The position numbers and the translations under genes were made by a program. This document shows, in pieces, positions 33,337 to 41,351 of a stretch of 64,000 nt of DNA (the stretch's first letter is position 1; every line of letters begins with the position of its first letter). The notes below the pieces were generated by a model. The model saw nothing but the letters and a program-made list of their open reading frames with translations. It did not search any database and was not told where the DNA came from. Source of the stretch: Belliella aquatica (GTDB taxonomy: Bacteria > Bacteroidota > Bacteroidia > Cytophagales > Cyclobacteriaceae); NCBI RefSeq assembly GCF_014637795.1, contig NZ_BMFD01000003.1, positions 271,754 through 335,753 on the forward strand, given 5' to 3'.

Positions 33337-34877
33337 AATTCATTCAAAAAATAGGCTTGGTAATTTTCATTTTGGCATTTGCTGGTTTCAGTCTTTTGCC
33401 ATTTTATGGTTCTTACCAACTCGAAAAAGAATCAGTCATTTCGGAGACCAAGGATATTCATCAAGAAGCGATGGTAGACATCCTCCAACCGATGTATGGC
33501 GAAGTATACGAGTCAAACATTAAGTTTATTTCTGACTTCAATAGGTATTTTGATGCATATAATAATGAATTGAAAAGTGCTGAAGAATGGGATAAGGTGA
33601 TTTGGGATGACTACACTTTTTCTTTGACCAAAGCAGCAGCTACAGGCCCTGTGAGTGAAAGTCCGAGTTTATTTCTTGCTGTGACCATTTTACTCGGAGC
33701 ATTTGGAGCTTTATTGTACATCCTCCCGCTCTACCGAAATCAACCCAATGGAATCAAAAATGATGGGATCTATCATTCTTCCATGAAGTCGCGGGGGCTA
33801 CTTGGTATCATCACAGGCTCTTGGTTGATTCTATTCTACATTGTTCTCTATTGGTTTCCAGCCTATTTGACCAATCTCGTTTTGATGGTCGATCCTTTAT
33901 CAATGGCGCTTTCGGGCAATCCTGCCTCACAGTGGTTTTTATATGGGTTTATCTACACCCTAGCCATTTTGGTTATGGGAATCAGGATGTTTAGGAAATA
34001 TCGGGGCAATAATTACCAAACGATTCGAACGGCATCGGTGATGTTTTTTCAATTAGCTTTCGCTTTTATGCTTCCAGAAATCTTGGTTTTGCTGAATATG
34101 CCATGGCATGATTTTAAGAATATCTGGCCTTTGGACTATTCCTTTTTCTACGATTACAGACTAGAAGGAATGCTAGGTTCTGGAGCTTTGGGGATGTTTA
34201 TGTTGGTTTGGGGCATTATTTTGATTGTGGTGGGTGTGCCGCTATTCACTTATTTCTATGGAAAAAGATGGTATTGTAGTTGGGTCTGTGGATGTGGTGG
34301 ATTGGCAGAGACTCTGGGCGATCCCTACCGTCAGCTTTCTGATAAGACAGTCAAAGCTTGGAAAATTGAGCGGTATTTGATTCATGGCGTATTGGTTTTT
34401 GCAGTGGTGATGACTGCGGTTACACTGGCGAATTATTTTATGGAATTTGAGCTATTGGGTTACGCCACCAATGAATTACACACAGTTTATGGCTTTTTGA
34501 TTGGCTCTGCATTTGCGGGAGTGATCGGAACTGGTTTCTATCCCTTGATGGGGAACAGAGTTTGGTGTAGATTTGGGTGTCCTTTGGCAGCATACCTGGG
34601 ATTGGTGCAGCGCTTCAAGTCCAGGTTCCGAATCACCACCAATGGCGGACAGTGTATCTCTTGCGGCAATTGCTCAACCTATTGTGAAATGGGAATTGAT
34701 GTGCGCTGGTATGCGCAAAGAGGTCAAAATATCGTCAGATCTTCTTGTGTAGGTTGTGGAGTCTGCTCTGCTGTATGTCCAAGAGGAGTCTTGAAATTAG
34801 AAAATGCAGATGAAGAAGGTAGAATCAATGACGTGCCTATCATCATCGGTAATAAATCCATAAGCATAAAATCTTAA
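33333..34877 (+). CDS. membrane polyferredoxin (NapH/NosR-like 4Fe-4S protein)
   Basis: A 514-residue membrane protein. Hydrophobic helices are seen near 8-28, 110-130, 155-180, 195-215, 230-250, 275-300, 345-370 and 385-405. A CX3CXC group (CSWVCGC, about 314-320) and a CX3CP group (CRFGCPLAAYL, about 411) flank membrane helices as in NapH, NosR and RdxA. Two 4Fe-4S ferredoxin motifs follow: CISCGNCSTYCEMG and CVGCGVCSAVCPRG. It probably moves electrons across or along the membrane, with the FAD protein as likely donor. Start and stop overlap both neighbours (4 nt and 1 nt). Confidence 0.87.
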   Translation: MKFIQKIGLVIFILAFAGFSLLPFYGSYQLEKESVISETKDIHQEAMVDILQPMYGEVYESNIKFISDFNRYFDAYNNELKSAEEWDKVIWDDYTFSLTKAAATGPVSESPSLFLAVTILLGAFGALLYILPLYRNQPNGIKNDGIYHSSMKSRGLLGIITGSWLILFYIVLYWFPAYLTNLVLMVDPLSMALSGNPASQWFLYGFIYTLAILVMGIRMFRKYRGNNYQTIRTASVMFFQLAFAFMLPEILVLLNMPWHDFKNIWPLDYSFFYDYRLEGMLGSGALGMFMLVWGIILIVVGVPLFTYFYGKRWYCSWVCGCGGLAETLGDPYRQLSDKTVKAWKIERYLIHGVLVFAVVMTAVTLANYFMEFELLGYATNELHTVYGFLIGSAFAGVIGTGFYPLMGNRVWCRFGCPLAAYLGLVQRFKSRFRITTNGGQCISCGNCSTYCEMGIDVRWYAQRGQNIVRSSCVGCGVCSAVCPRGVLKLENADEEGRINDVPIIIGNKSISIKS

Positions 34878-36340
34878 TGATCTTTATTTATATCATCATG
34901 GGCATTTACGCCCTAGCGATGCTGTTTATCCTTCTGTATAGCTTTGCCCAGGCAAATTTGCTGTATCATTTTTTTCAGTTTAGAAAAAACATTCCCAAGG
35001 CAAGCCCACCTACTTGGGAGAAGCTTCCTTTTGTAACGATTCAACTCCCGGTTTTCAACGAAAAATATGTGGTCGAAAGACTTATTGACGCATCTGCCAA
35101 ATTCAACTATCCAAAAGATAAGTTTGAAATTCAGCTGCTGGATGACAGTACAGATGAAACGGCAGCTATTCTCAAAAGCTATATTCAAAATTATCCAGAG
35201 ATAGATTTTCAGTATATCCACAGAACAGATCGGACAGGATTCAAAGCCGGTGCACTCAAAGCGGGTTTGGAACAGGCAAAAGGTGAATTTATCGCTGTTT
35301 TTGATGCGGATTTTGTGCCTGATCCTGACTTTATTCTCCATACTATTGGGCATTTTTCGAATGAAAAAATTGGCATGGTGCAAAGTCGCTGGACCCATCT
35401 AAATGAAGGTTACTCTATTCTGACAAGGCTTCAAGCTTTTGCTTTGGATGCCCATTTTATGGTGGAGCAGATGGGGAGAAATCATCAGCAAGCCTTTATC
35501 AATTTCAATGGAACGGGTGGGATTTGGAGAAAATCCTGTATCCTCGATGCGGGAAATTGGCATGATGATACCTTGACTGAGGATTTGGACTTAAGTTATC
35601 GATCGCAACAAAAAGGTTGGGAATTCATCTACCGGCCAGATGTAAAATCACCTGCTGAGTTGCCACCGGTGATGTCAGCCATCAAATCTCAGCAATTTCG
35701 CTGGACCAAAGGTGGTGCTGAGTGTGCAGCCAAACACCTGAAAAATGTGTGGCTACAGCCCTTGGGCCTGAGGAAAAAATTGCATGCATCGGCACACTTA
35801 CTCAATGCAGCGATTTTTATCGCGGTGGTGCTGGTGAGTTTGTGTAGCATTCCACTGTGGTGGGCTTTTCAGCAGGATATGATCCCTGGAGAGATTTTCA
35901 GAGGAGCAGCGGTTTTCTTGGTGGGTTTTGTGATTATCGCTTTGGTGTATTTCTTTGCCAACTTGAGCTTGGTGGAATTTTCTACCAAAGGAATATTGAG
36001 ATTCCTATGGGAATTGCCCTTGTTTCTCTCGGTGTCTATGGGACTTTCCATTCACAATGCGCAAGCGGTATGGGAAGGACTAACAGGTAAAAAATCACCT
36101 TTCATCCGTACGCCAAAATACAATCTGAGCGAGACAGAATCTTGGAAGAAAAATAGCTATCACCAACTCAAGGTTCCCATGACAACTTATCTAGAGGGAA
36201 TAATGGCAGTGGTATTTTTATTTATGGTTGTCATGTCTATTTATTTTCAGACCTACGAAATGCTCGTGTTTCATGCGATGCTGGCTTTAGGATTTACGCT
36301 GGTTAGCATCGAATCTTTCAAAAGTTACAGGTTACAATAA
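34877..36340 (+). CDS. CESA-like processive glycosyltransferase family 2
   Basis: A 487-residue membrane glycosyltransferase. An N-terminal helix (1-25) is followed by a GT2 catalytic core: TIQLPVFNEKYVVERLIDA, the DDST site, FDADFVPDPDF (DXD), TEDLDLSYR and the QQFRW processivity box. Three to five C-terminal helices follow. This is the layout of cellulose-synthase-like and glucomannan-synthase-like enzymes that polymerise and export a beta-glycan. The start overlaps the preceding stop (TAATG). A link between this enzyme and the redox genes upstream is not obvious. Confidence 0.87.
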   Translation: MIFIYIIMGIYALAMLFILLYSFAQANLLYHFFQFRKNIPKASPPTWEKLPFVTIQLPVFNEKYVVERLIDASAKFNYPKDKFEIQLLDDSTDETAAILKSYIQNYPEIDFQYIHRTDRTGFKAGALKAGLEQAKGEFIAVFDADFVPDPDFILHTIGHFSNEKIGMVQSRWTHLNEGYSILTRLQAFALDAHFMVEQMGRNHQQAFINFNGTGGIWRKSCILDAGNWHDDTLTEDLDLSYRSQQKGWEFIYRPDVKSPAELPPVMSAIKSQQFRWTKGGAECAAKHLKNVWLQPLGLRKKLHASAHLLNAAIFIAVVLVSLCSIPLWWAFQQDMIPGEIFRGAAVFLVGFVIIALVYFFANLSLVEFSTKGILRFLWELPLFLSVSMGLSIHNAQAVWEGLTGKKSPFIRTPKYNLSETESWKKNSYHQLKVPMTTYLEGIMAVVFLFMVVMSIYFQTYEMLVFHAMLALGFTLVSIESFKSYRLQ

Positions 36341-36378
36341 TAAAGTTCATTTCCTTTCTTTTCACCAAATCAAAAATT

Positions 36379-37074
36379 TTGCAATTGAATCAGCCTATCA
36401 TCGACGTCATTATTCCAGCTTTCAATGAGGAGGATTCCATTGGAAAAGTTATCCGAGATATTCCCACTATTGTCAGGCATGTGGTGGTGGCAAATAATGG
36501 TTCTTCGGATACCACAAAAAAAGTAGCCGAAGCAGCTGGCGCAATTGTACTGGATGAACCGCAGAAAGGCTATGGCAAAGCTTGTCTGACAGCCATGGAT
36601 TATCTGTCGAAAGTTGAAGAACAAGCAGATATTGTCGTGTTTTTAGATGGAGATTATTCTGATTATCCCGAACAGCTGCTAGATCTAATAAAGCCGATCA
36701 TAGAAGCCGATTATGATATGGTCATTGGTTCTCGGGCTTTGGGGAAAAGAGAAGGCGGATCGATGACCTTGCCTCAAGTTTTCGGGAATTGGCTAGCCAC
36801 TACGCTGATGCGCTGGATTTATAAGACCAACTATACCGACCTTGGCCCATTTAGAGCGATTAAGTGGGATCAATTGAAAGCCTTGGGAATGGTAGATGAA
36901 AATTATGGATGGACCATAGAGATGCAAATCAAAGCCGCACAGTCAGGCCTCAAAACCACAGAAATCCCTGTAGATTACAGAAAACGCATTGGCGTCTCAA
37001 AAGTAAGCGGTACAGTAAAAGGAGTCTTTGGGGCAGGCTATAAAATTCTTTGGACGATTTATAAGTATTGGTAA
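36379..37074 (+). CDS. DPM1-like glycosyltransferase family 2
   Basis: A 231-residue soluble GT2 protein: IDVIIPAFNEEDSIGKVIRDIP at the start, VVANNGSSDTT, and FLDGDYSDYPEQLLDL with the metal-binding Asp pair. It lacks C-terminal membrane helices. Relatives make polyprenyl-phosphate glucose or mannose, or decorate glycans. The start is uncertain: TTG at 36379 or 36385 fits the family N terminus and no ATG is near. It lies 38 nt after the CESA-like gene and ends the long plus-strand run. Confidence 0.83.
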   Translation: MQLNQPIIDVIIPAFNEEDSIGKVIRDIPTIVRHVVVANNGSSDTTKKVAEAAGAIVLDEPQKGYGKACLTAMDYLSKVEEQADIVVFLDGDYSDYPEQLLDLIKPIIEADYDMVIGSRALGKREGGSMTLPQVFGNWLATTLMRWIYKTNYTDLGPFRAIKWDQLKALGMVDENYGWTIEMQIKAAQSGLKTTEIPVDYRKRIGVSKVSGTVKGVFGAGYKILWTIYKYW

Positions 37075-37090
37075 AATGTCATTTTTTATC

Positions 37091-37116
37091 AAAAATACCC
37101 TGTAGTAGGTATTTTT
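37091..37116 (+). repeat. TACCC/GGGTA palindrome, copy 1 (also terminator-like)
   Basis: AAAAATACC (37091-37099) pairs with GGTATTTTT (37108-37116). The core CTGTAGTA nearly equals the core CTGTTGTG of two other copies at 61081 and 61341. It lies 16 nt after the glycosyltransferase stop and could terminate that transcript. Confidence 0.75.
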
Positions 37117-37437
37117 TTAGAGTGAAGATGGTGGTAGTTTTAGGGGTATTGATCGGATAAATCTGCAATTCGTTGTGTATTTTGTTTCAAATAGTTTCGA
37201 AAGTAAAATTAGTTTAGTGAAGTAAATGTTACAGCTTAGTGTAATAGTCAACACGTCCGCCAGAAAACAAACATAAAAACAAAGACAAAATGCCAACTCC
37301 CCAGTAAAATCAAAAGAGCTGTAACCCAATGCTAAAAACCAACTCAATGTATTACATTTGCTTTTGCCCCAAGGCACCAACCGAAAAACAAATTATTTTC
37401 GTAAAAAATCAATAACTTTGCATCTAATGCAATTTTT
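37117..37437. other. left-flank spacer of the accessory island
   Basis: No gene is seen. The stretch 37257-37400 is A/C-rich and G-poor on the plus strand, unlike the coding flanks. Short dyads with TTACA/TGTAA arms occur at about 37228-37244 and in TGTATTACA near 37351. The last 40 nt hold the island promoter. The left boundary of the acquired segment probably lies here. Confidence 0.5.
37413..37420 (+). promoter_or_regulatory. -7 box for the accessory operon
   Basis: TAACTTTG matches TAnnTTTG, 17 nt before the ATG of the XRE gene at 37438. All five genes downstream abut or overlap, so this is the only obvious promoter for them. Confidence 0.6.
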
Positions 37438-37638
37438 ATGAGCCCAAAGACAATAAATAGAATTAAAGTTGTATTAGTCGAGAAAAGCTTGACCAGTAAA
37501 TGGCTCGCAGAAAAACTTGGGAAAAACGAAGCCACTATCTCTAGGTGGTGTACTAATGATGTTCAGCCAACGTTACCAACCATAGTTAAAATTGCAAAAC
37601 TATTGAACGTTTCACCAAGAGAACTTATTTGTGAATAA
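37438..37638 (+). CDS. small XRE-family regulator of the island
   Basis: A 66-residue protein made of one helix-turn-helix domain: VEKSLTSKWLAEKLGKNEATISRWCTNDVQPTLPTIVKIAKLLNVSPRELI. It resembles the controller proteins that time restriction-modification operons. Its stop codon is followed with no gap by the ATG of the next gene (TAA then ATG at 37639), so it is made from the same transcript. It likely represses or times the operon promoter at 37413. Confidence 0.85.
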   Translation: MSPKTINRIKVVLVEKSLTSKWLAEKLGKNEATISRWCTNDVQPTLPTIVKIAKLLNVSPRELICE

Positions 37639-40047
37639 ATGGAAGAAAAACTTAGGATAACAACAAAAATTCCATTTAAAGTCTCTGCAAGAGCAGGTAA
37701 GCTGCTTGGAAGGGAAAATTTTTCTAATCCTGAAGGAGCAATAACAGAATTAGTTAAGAACTCATATGATGCAGATGCGGAAAATTGTCTCGTGATTTTT
37801 GACATACCAATAATTCAAACTGAGGATGAAAATGGTGAAATTCACAACATACCAGTAAAAGAAAAATCTGTCTTGTATATTATTGATAATGGAGATGGGA
37901 TGAAAAAAAAGACAGTAGAAGACTACTGGATGCAAATTGGTACAGGTAATAAAGAGCAGTTTTTTTTATCGGACAACAAAAGAGTAAAAACAGGAGCAAA
38001 AGGTATTGGCAGATTTGCATTGGATCGCCTTGGTTTGAATACTGAAATGTGGACTCTTTCAAAAAGTGCAGATAATGACATTGGTATTTATTGGCAAATG
38101 AATTGGAGTCAATTTGACGATTTGGAAAAATCAATATCAGAAATTGAAGCTGAGATTTTAGAAACTTCAATTACGTTAAAAGATAAAATTAAAGAATTAC
38201 TTGGGGAAGATTTTGATTTTCGAGAATTAACCAATATAGATTTCAAAAGTGGTACAATTCTAAAAATATCAAATTTAAAAGATGAATGGTTCTCAGATGA
38301 AATAGAAAGTGTATATAAAAGTCTTGAAGCGTTAATTCCTCCTAAAGAATTGAATATTCCTTTTCAGGTCTATTTTAAACATTTTCAAAATAAGTCTAAT
38401 TACGGATATGTTAATACTGCATTTTACAATGATTTTGATTACAAAATAAAAGCCAAATACAATGCAGAGTTATTAACTGTAGAATTTGAAATCGAAAGAA
38501 ATGAGCTAGACTTAAATGTTATCTATAGAAAATATAAACATTTATATGAAAGGCTTTCGTTTCCATTTGATTTAAATACCATAGAAAATAAGATATTCAA
38601 ATACTCAAAAAGTGTTGGTAAGCTTTTAAATTGGGATTTAAATGAATCAAGGAAAAACCTTCTAAAAGAAATTGGTAATTTTAATTTTTCATTCAATTAT
38701 ATAAAATTGGCAAACTCAAAAAAAGAAGGTTATCCATATAAAGATATTATTGCAAAAGAAAGACGATCAACACTAGAACGGTTTGGTGGTATAAAAATCT
38801 ATAGAGATTCATTTAGGGTTAGGCCTTATGGAGACCCAAAAAATGATTGGCTTGGTTTAGGCTTTAGAGCAGCAAAAAGTCCAGCTGGTGCTGGCCAGAG
38901 AATTGGTGATTGGCGAGTAAACAATGAGTCGGTCGCTGGAATAATTACAATTTCAAGAAAAGACAATGCTTTACTAGAAGACAAATCTGACAGAGGTGGA
39001 ATTCAAGAAAACGATTCTTTTAATACTTTCAAGAATATTATTATTGCGATAATTCATGAATTTGAAGTAGATCGTTCAAGAATTTTAAATCCTATCTACT
39101 TGTTTAATAAACAAGAAAAAGAAAAGGAACAACAAAAAGAAATTCAAAGACAAGCCGAACTTTTAGCTAAAAGAATAATAGAGGAACAAAAAAATAATCC
39201 AGAACCTGATAAAAATAAAGAACAGGAGCGAGTTGAGGCTTTTTTTAAAGAATCTGTAAGAAACATTATTGAGGAAAAATCAGACGAAGAAAATCAAGAA
39301 ATAGTTCAAGTACGTTCTCTTGCAAGTTTAGGATTAATAGTTTCATCTTTCTCACACGAACTAAAAGAAGTAAGCAATAATGCTTCTGAAATAATTGAGT
39401 TGGAAAAATATGCTAAGTCATTAATTCCAATTGAAAAAAAGAGTTCTACTAACTATCAAGATATGGAAGATATCTTTCAATTACTAAAGGAAGATAAAGA
39501 GAAAATAAAACATTGGGTAGATTACACTTTAACGGCAATCAGAAAGGATAAAAGAAGAAGGGCGAAACTTGATATAGCTCAATTCTTTATTCAATTAAGC
39601 GAATCTTGGAAGCGAATTTTCAAGAGAAAGGATATAAATCTTTCGATTTTAAATAAGATTGGTAACGATTCTTATGATTTTAGAGCTTTTGAAATGGATT
39701 TAACGACCATTTTTTCTAATCTAATAAACAACTCAATTGATTCTTTTGAACAACGAAAAACAATTGAAGAAAGAAATATTAAAATTGAATTTGAAATTAT
39801 AAACAATCGTCTCGAAATCATTTTCAGTGACAACGGTAAAGGCTTAGATAAAGCTTTTGAAAATAAGGAAGACATATTTCTTCCTTTTATAACATCAAAG
39901 AAAGATAGAACCGGTAATGAAATCGGGACTGGTTTAGGTATGTACTTAGTGAAATCAGTAATAGACGACAATAATGGTAATATTGAAATCTTGAATTGCC
40001 AAGCTGGATTTTCGGTAAAAATTTCTTTTTCCCTCACTAATAAATAG
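37639..40047 (+). CDS. MORC-type GHKL ATPase fused to a histidine-kinase module
   Basis: An 802-residue cytosolic protein with two GHKL ATPase sites. The first, MORC/Hsp90-like, has the N box TELVKNSYDADA (Glu37, Asn41), IIDNGDGM (83-88), QIGTGNKE and the lid TGAKGIGRF (118-126). A Glu/Lys-rich coiled coil follows at about 490-560. Next is a kinase dimerisation segment with SFSHELKEVSN (candidate phospho-accepting His573). The last part is a full HATPase domain: N box NLINNSIDSF (Asn697/698), SDNGKGLD (Asp731) and GTGLGMYLV (763-771). There is no signal peptide or membrane helix. The receiver gene starts 4 nt downstream. I infer a cytosolic sensor that phosphorylates that receiver; the MORC part may sense or clamp DNA. 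Sampled composition is AT-rich (14 G+C in the 60 nt at 38161-38220). Confidence 0.85.
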   Translation: MEEKLRITTKIPFKVSARAGKLLGRENFSNPEGAITELVKNSYDADAENCLVIFDIPIIQTEDENGEIHNIPVKEKSVLYIIDNGDGMKKKTVEDYWMQIGTGNKEQFFLSDNKRVKTGAKGIGRFALDRLGLNTEMWTLSKSADNDIGIYWQMNWSQFDDLEKSISEIEAEILETSITLKDKIKELLGEDFDFRELTNIDFKSGTILKISNLKDEWFSDEIESVYKSLEALIPPKELNIPFQVYFKHFQNKSNYGYVNTAFYNDFDYKIKAKYNAELLTVEFEIERNELDLNVIYRKYKHLYERLSFPFDLNTIENKIFKYSKSVGKLLNWDLNESRKNLLKEIGNFNFSFNYIKLANSKKEGYPYKDIIAKERRSTLERFGGIKIYRDSFRVRPYGDPKNDWLGLGFRAAKSPAGAGQRIGDWRVNNESVAGIITISRKDNALLEDKSDRGGIQENDSFNTFKNIIIAIIHEFEVDRSRILNPIYLFNKQEKEKEQQKEIQRQAELLAKRIIEEQKNNPEPDKNKEQERVEAFFKESVRNIIEEKSDEENQEIVQVRSLASLGLIVSSFSHELKEVSNNASEIIELEKYAKSLIPIEKKSSTNYQDMEDIFQLLKEDKEKIKHWVDYTLTAIRKDKRRRAKLDIAQFFIQLSESWKRIFKRKDINLSILNKIGNDSYDFRAFEMDLTTIFSNLINNSIDSFEQRKTIEERNIKIEFEIINNRLEIIFSDNGKGLDKAFENKEDIFLPFITSKKDRTGNEIGTGLGMYLVKSVIDDNNGNIEILNCQAGFSVKISFSLTNK

Positions 40048-40051
40048 AATT

Positions 40052-40735
40052 ATGGAAATTAATTATAAAATAGGCTTTTTGGACGAAGATATTAATCAAG
40101 TAAAATTATATAGAAGAAAACTCAGAAATTTTGGATTTGATGTAATTGGTTATGAATTTACCAAAGGGATGTCATTGGAGGAGTTAATGAATCAAGTCTA
40201 TAATTCAGATATTGATTTATTGATGATTGATTTTCGCTTAAATGAAAGCAATATTGTTCCATTTAATGGTGACGAGGTGGAAAGACACGTTTATGAAAAT
40301 AAACCACTTTTCCCACATATCATTTTCACTAATAAGGTAGACCAAGCGGAACCAGATGTTGATGATATTAAAATAATTTTTGATAAAGAAATTGTTTTTC
40401 CTGATGACAACGGAGATGACAATCCGAAAACAAAGCATTTTATAAACGTATTAACAAAAAGCATTGAGCAATACCAAAGACATATAGAAAAGCGTAAGCA
40501 AATAATTTCTGAACTTATAGGTAAAGAGACAAAAGTGGGTTTGTCAATAGAAGAAAAAAATATGCTTCTAGCCACCCAAAGAGAACTATTAAGTTTAGAT
40601 AAAATGACGATTTTAGATGTGCCTGAGACATTAATTTCAATTGACAATCTTGATAAAATTTCTCAAGCGCGAAAAGATGCTGAGTCATTTATTAAATCAT
40701 TATTAGAAAAAAATGGCGGTGACAGTAAGGAGTAA
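40052..40735 (+). CDS. receiver-domain protein of the island, no DNA-binding domain
   Basis: A 227-residue protein. Residues 1-120 form a two-component receiver with all key positions visible: acidic pocket Asp11-Glu12-Asp13, phospho-acceptor Asp60 in DLLMIDFRLNES, Thr93 in IIFTNK and Lys112 in IFDKEI. The C-terminal 100 residues are helical and charged (SIEQYQRHIEKRKQIISELIG, LLATQRELLSLDK), without helix-turn-helix or enzyme motifs, so output is probably by protein contact. It sits between the kinase gene and the HNH gene, overlapping the latter by 23 nt. Phosphorylation by the upstream kinase is inferred. Confidence 0.82.
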   Translation: MEINYKIGFLDEDINQVKLYRRKLRNFGFDVIGYEFTKGMSLEELMNQVYNSDIDLLMIDFRLNESNIVPFNGDEVERHVYENKPLFPHIIFTNKVDQAEPDVDDIKIIFDKEIVFPDDNGDDNPKTKHFINVLTKSIEQYQRHIEKRKQIISELIGKETKVGLSIEEKNMLLATQRELLSLDKMTILDVPETLISIDNLDKISQARKDAESFIKSLLEKNGGDSKE

Positions 40736-41348
40736 TTTACCACAAAGGAGGGCAGTTCCCTCTCGTAATCCAAAGGGAAATAATTGGTCAGAACATAAAT
40801 CTGATCTTAGAGAAGATTTTCATAATCATTGTGGATATTGCGGTTCTTATGATGGTTTTAGCCATACTTACTTTGAAGTCGATCATTTTGTTCCAAAGTC
40901 AATATTCACAATAAATGGCAATATTGGATTGTGTCAATATGATAATCTCGTTTACTCTTGCAAATTTTGCAACAATATTAAATCAAAGAAATGGCCATCA
41001 AATGATGAAAACTTACCTAATCTAAATAATAAAGGATTTGTTGACCCCACCTTAGCAATATATGATACACATATTTATAGAACTGAATCGGGTAGCATCA
41101 GGTGGCTAACTGATTTAGGTAAGTGGATGGTTGAAGTTGGTTTTAAGTTTGACGAAAGAGATTTTTGTGTAAAGTTATTGTGGGAATTAAATCAACTACG
41201 AATATCATTTTTGTTCCTTGTTGATGAAGCTAAAAAGTATGACTCGAATTCTAAACAACATAAAATAATAATTGAAAAAGCAAAAGAGAGTGCGTTTCAT
41301 TATACCTTATACAGAAATGAACTAGATGAATATTATAAATCTTTATAA
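40713..41348 (+). CDS. HNH endonuclease of the island
   Basis: A 211-residue protein with an McrA-like HNH domain: zinc Cys pair CGYC (40-43), catalytic VDHFVPKS (Asp57-His58), the central Asn78 in QYDNLVYSC, and the second Cys pair CKFC (83-86) leading into NNIKSKKWP. The C-terminal half is helical with no known domain. This is the expected DNA-cutting subunit of the operon. Its ATG lies 23 nt inside the receiver gene, so translation is coupled, and the methyltransferase gene begins 3 nt after its stop. Confidence 0.87.
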   Translation: MAVTVRSNLPQRRAVPSRNPKGNNWSEHKSDLREDFHNHCGYCGSYDGFSHTYFEVDHFVPKSIFTINGNIGLCQYDNLVYSCKFCNNIKSKKWPSNDENLPNLNNKGFVDPTLAIYDTHIYRTESGSIRWLTDLGKWMVEVGFKFDERDFCVKLLWELNQLRISFLFLVDEAKKYDSNSKQHKIIIEKAKESAFHYTLYRNELDEYYKSL

Positions 41349-41351
41349 ATT

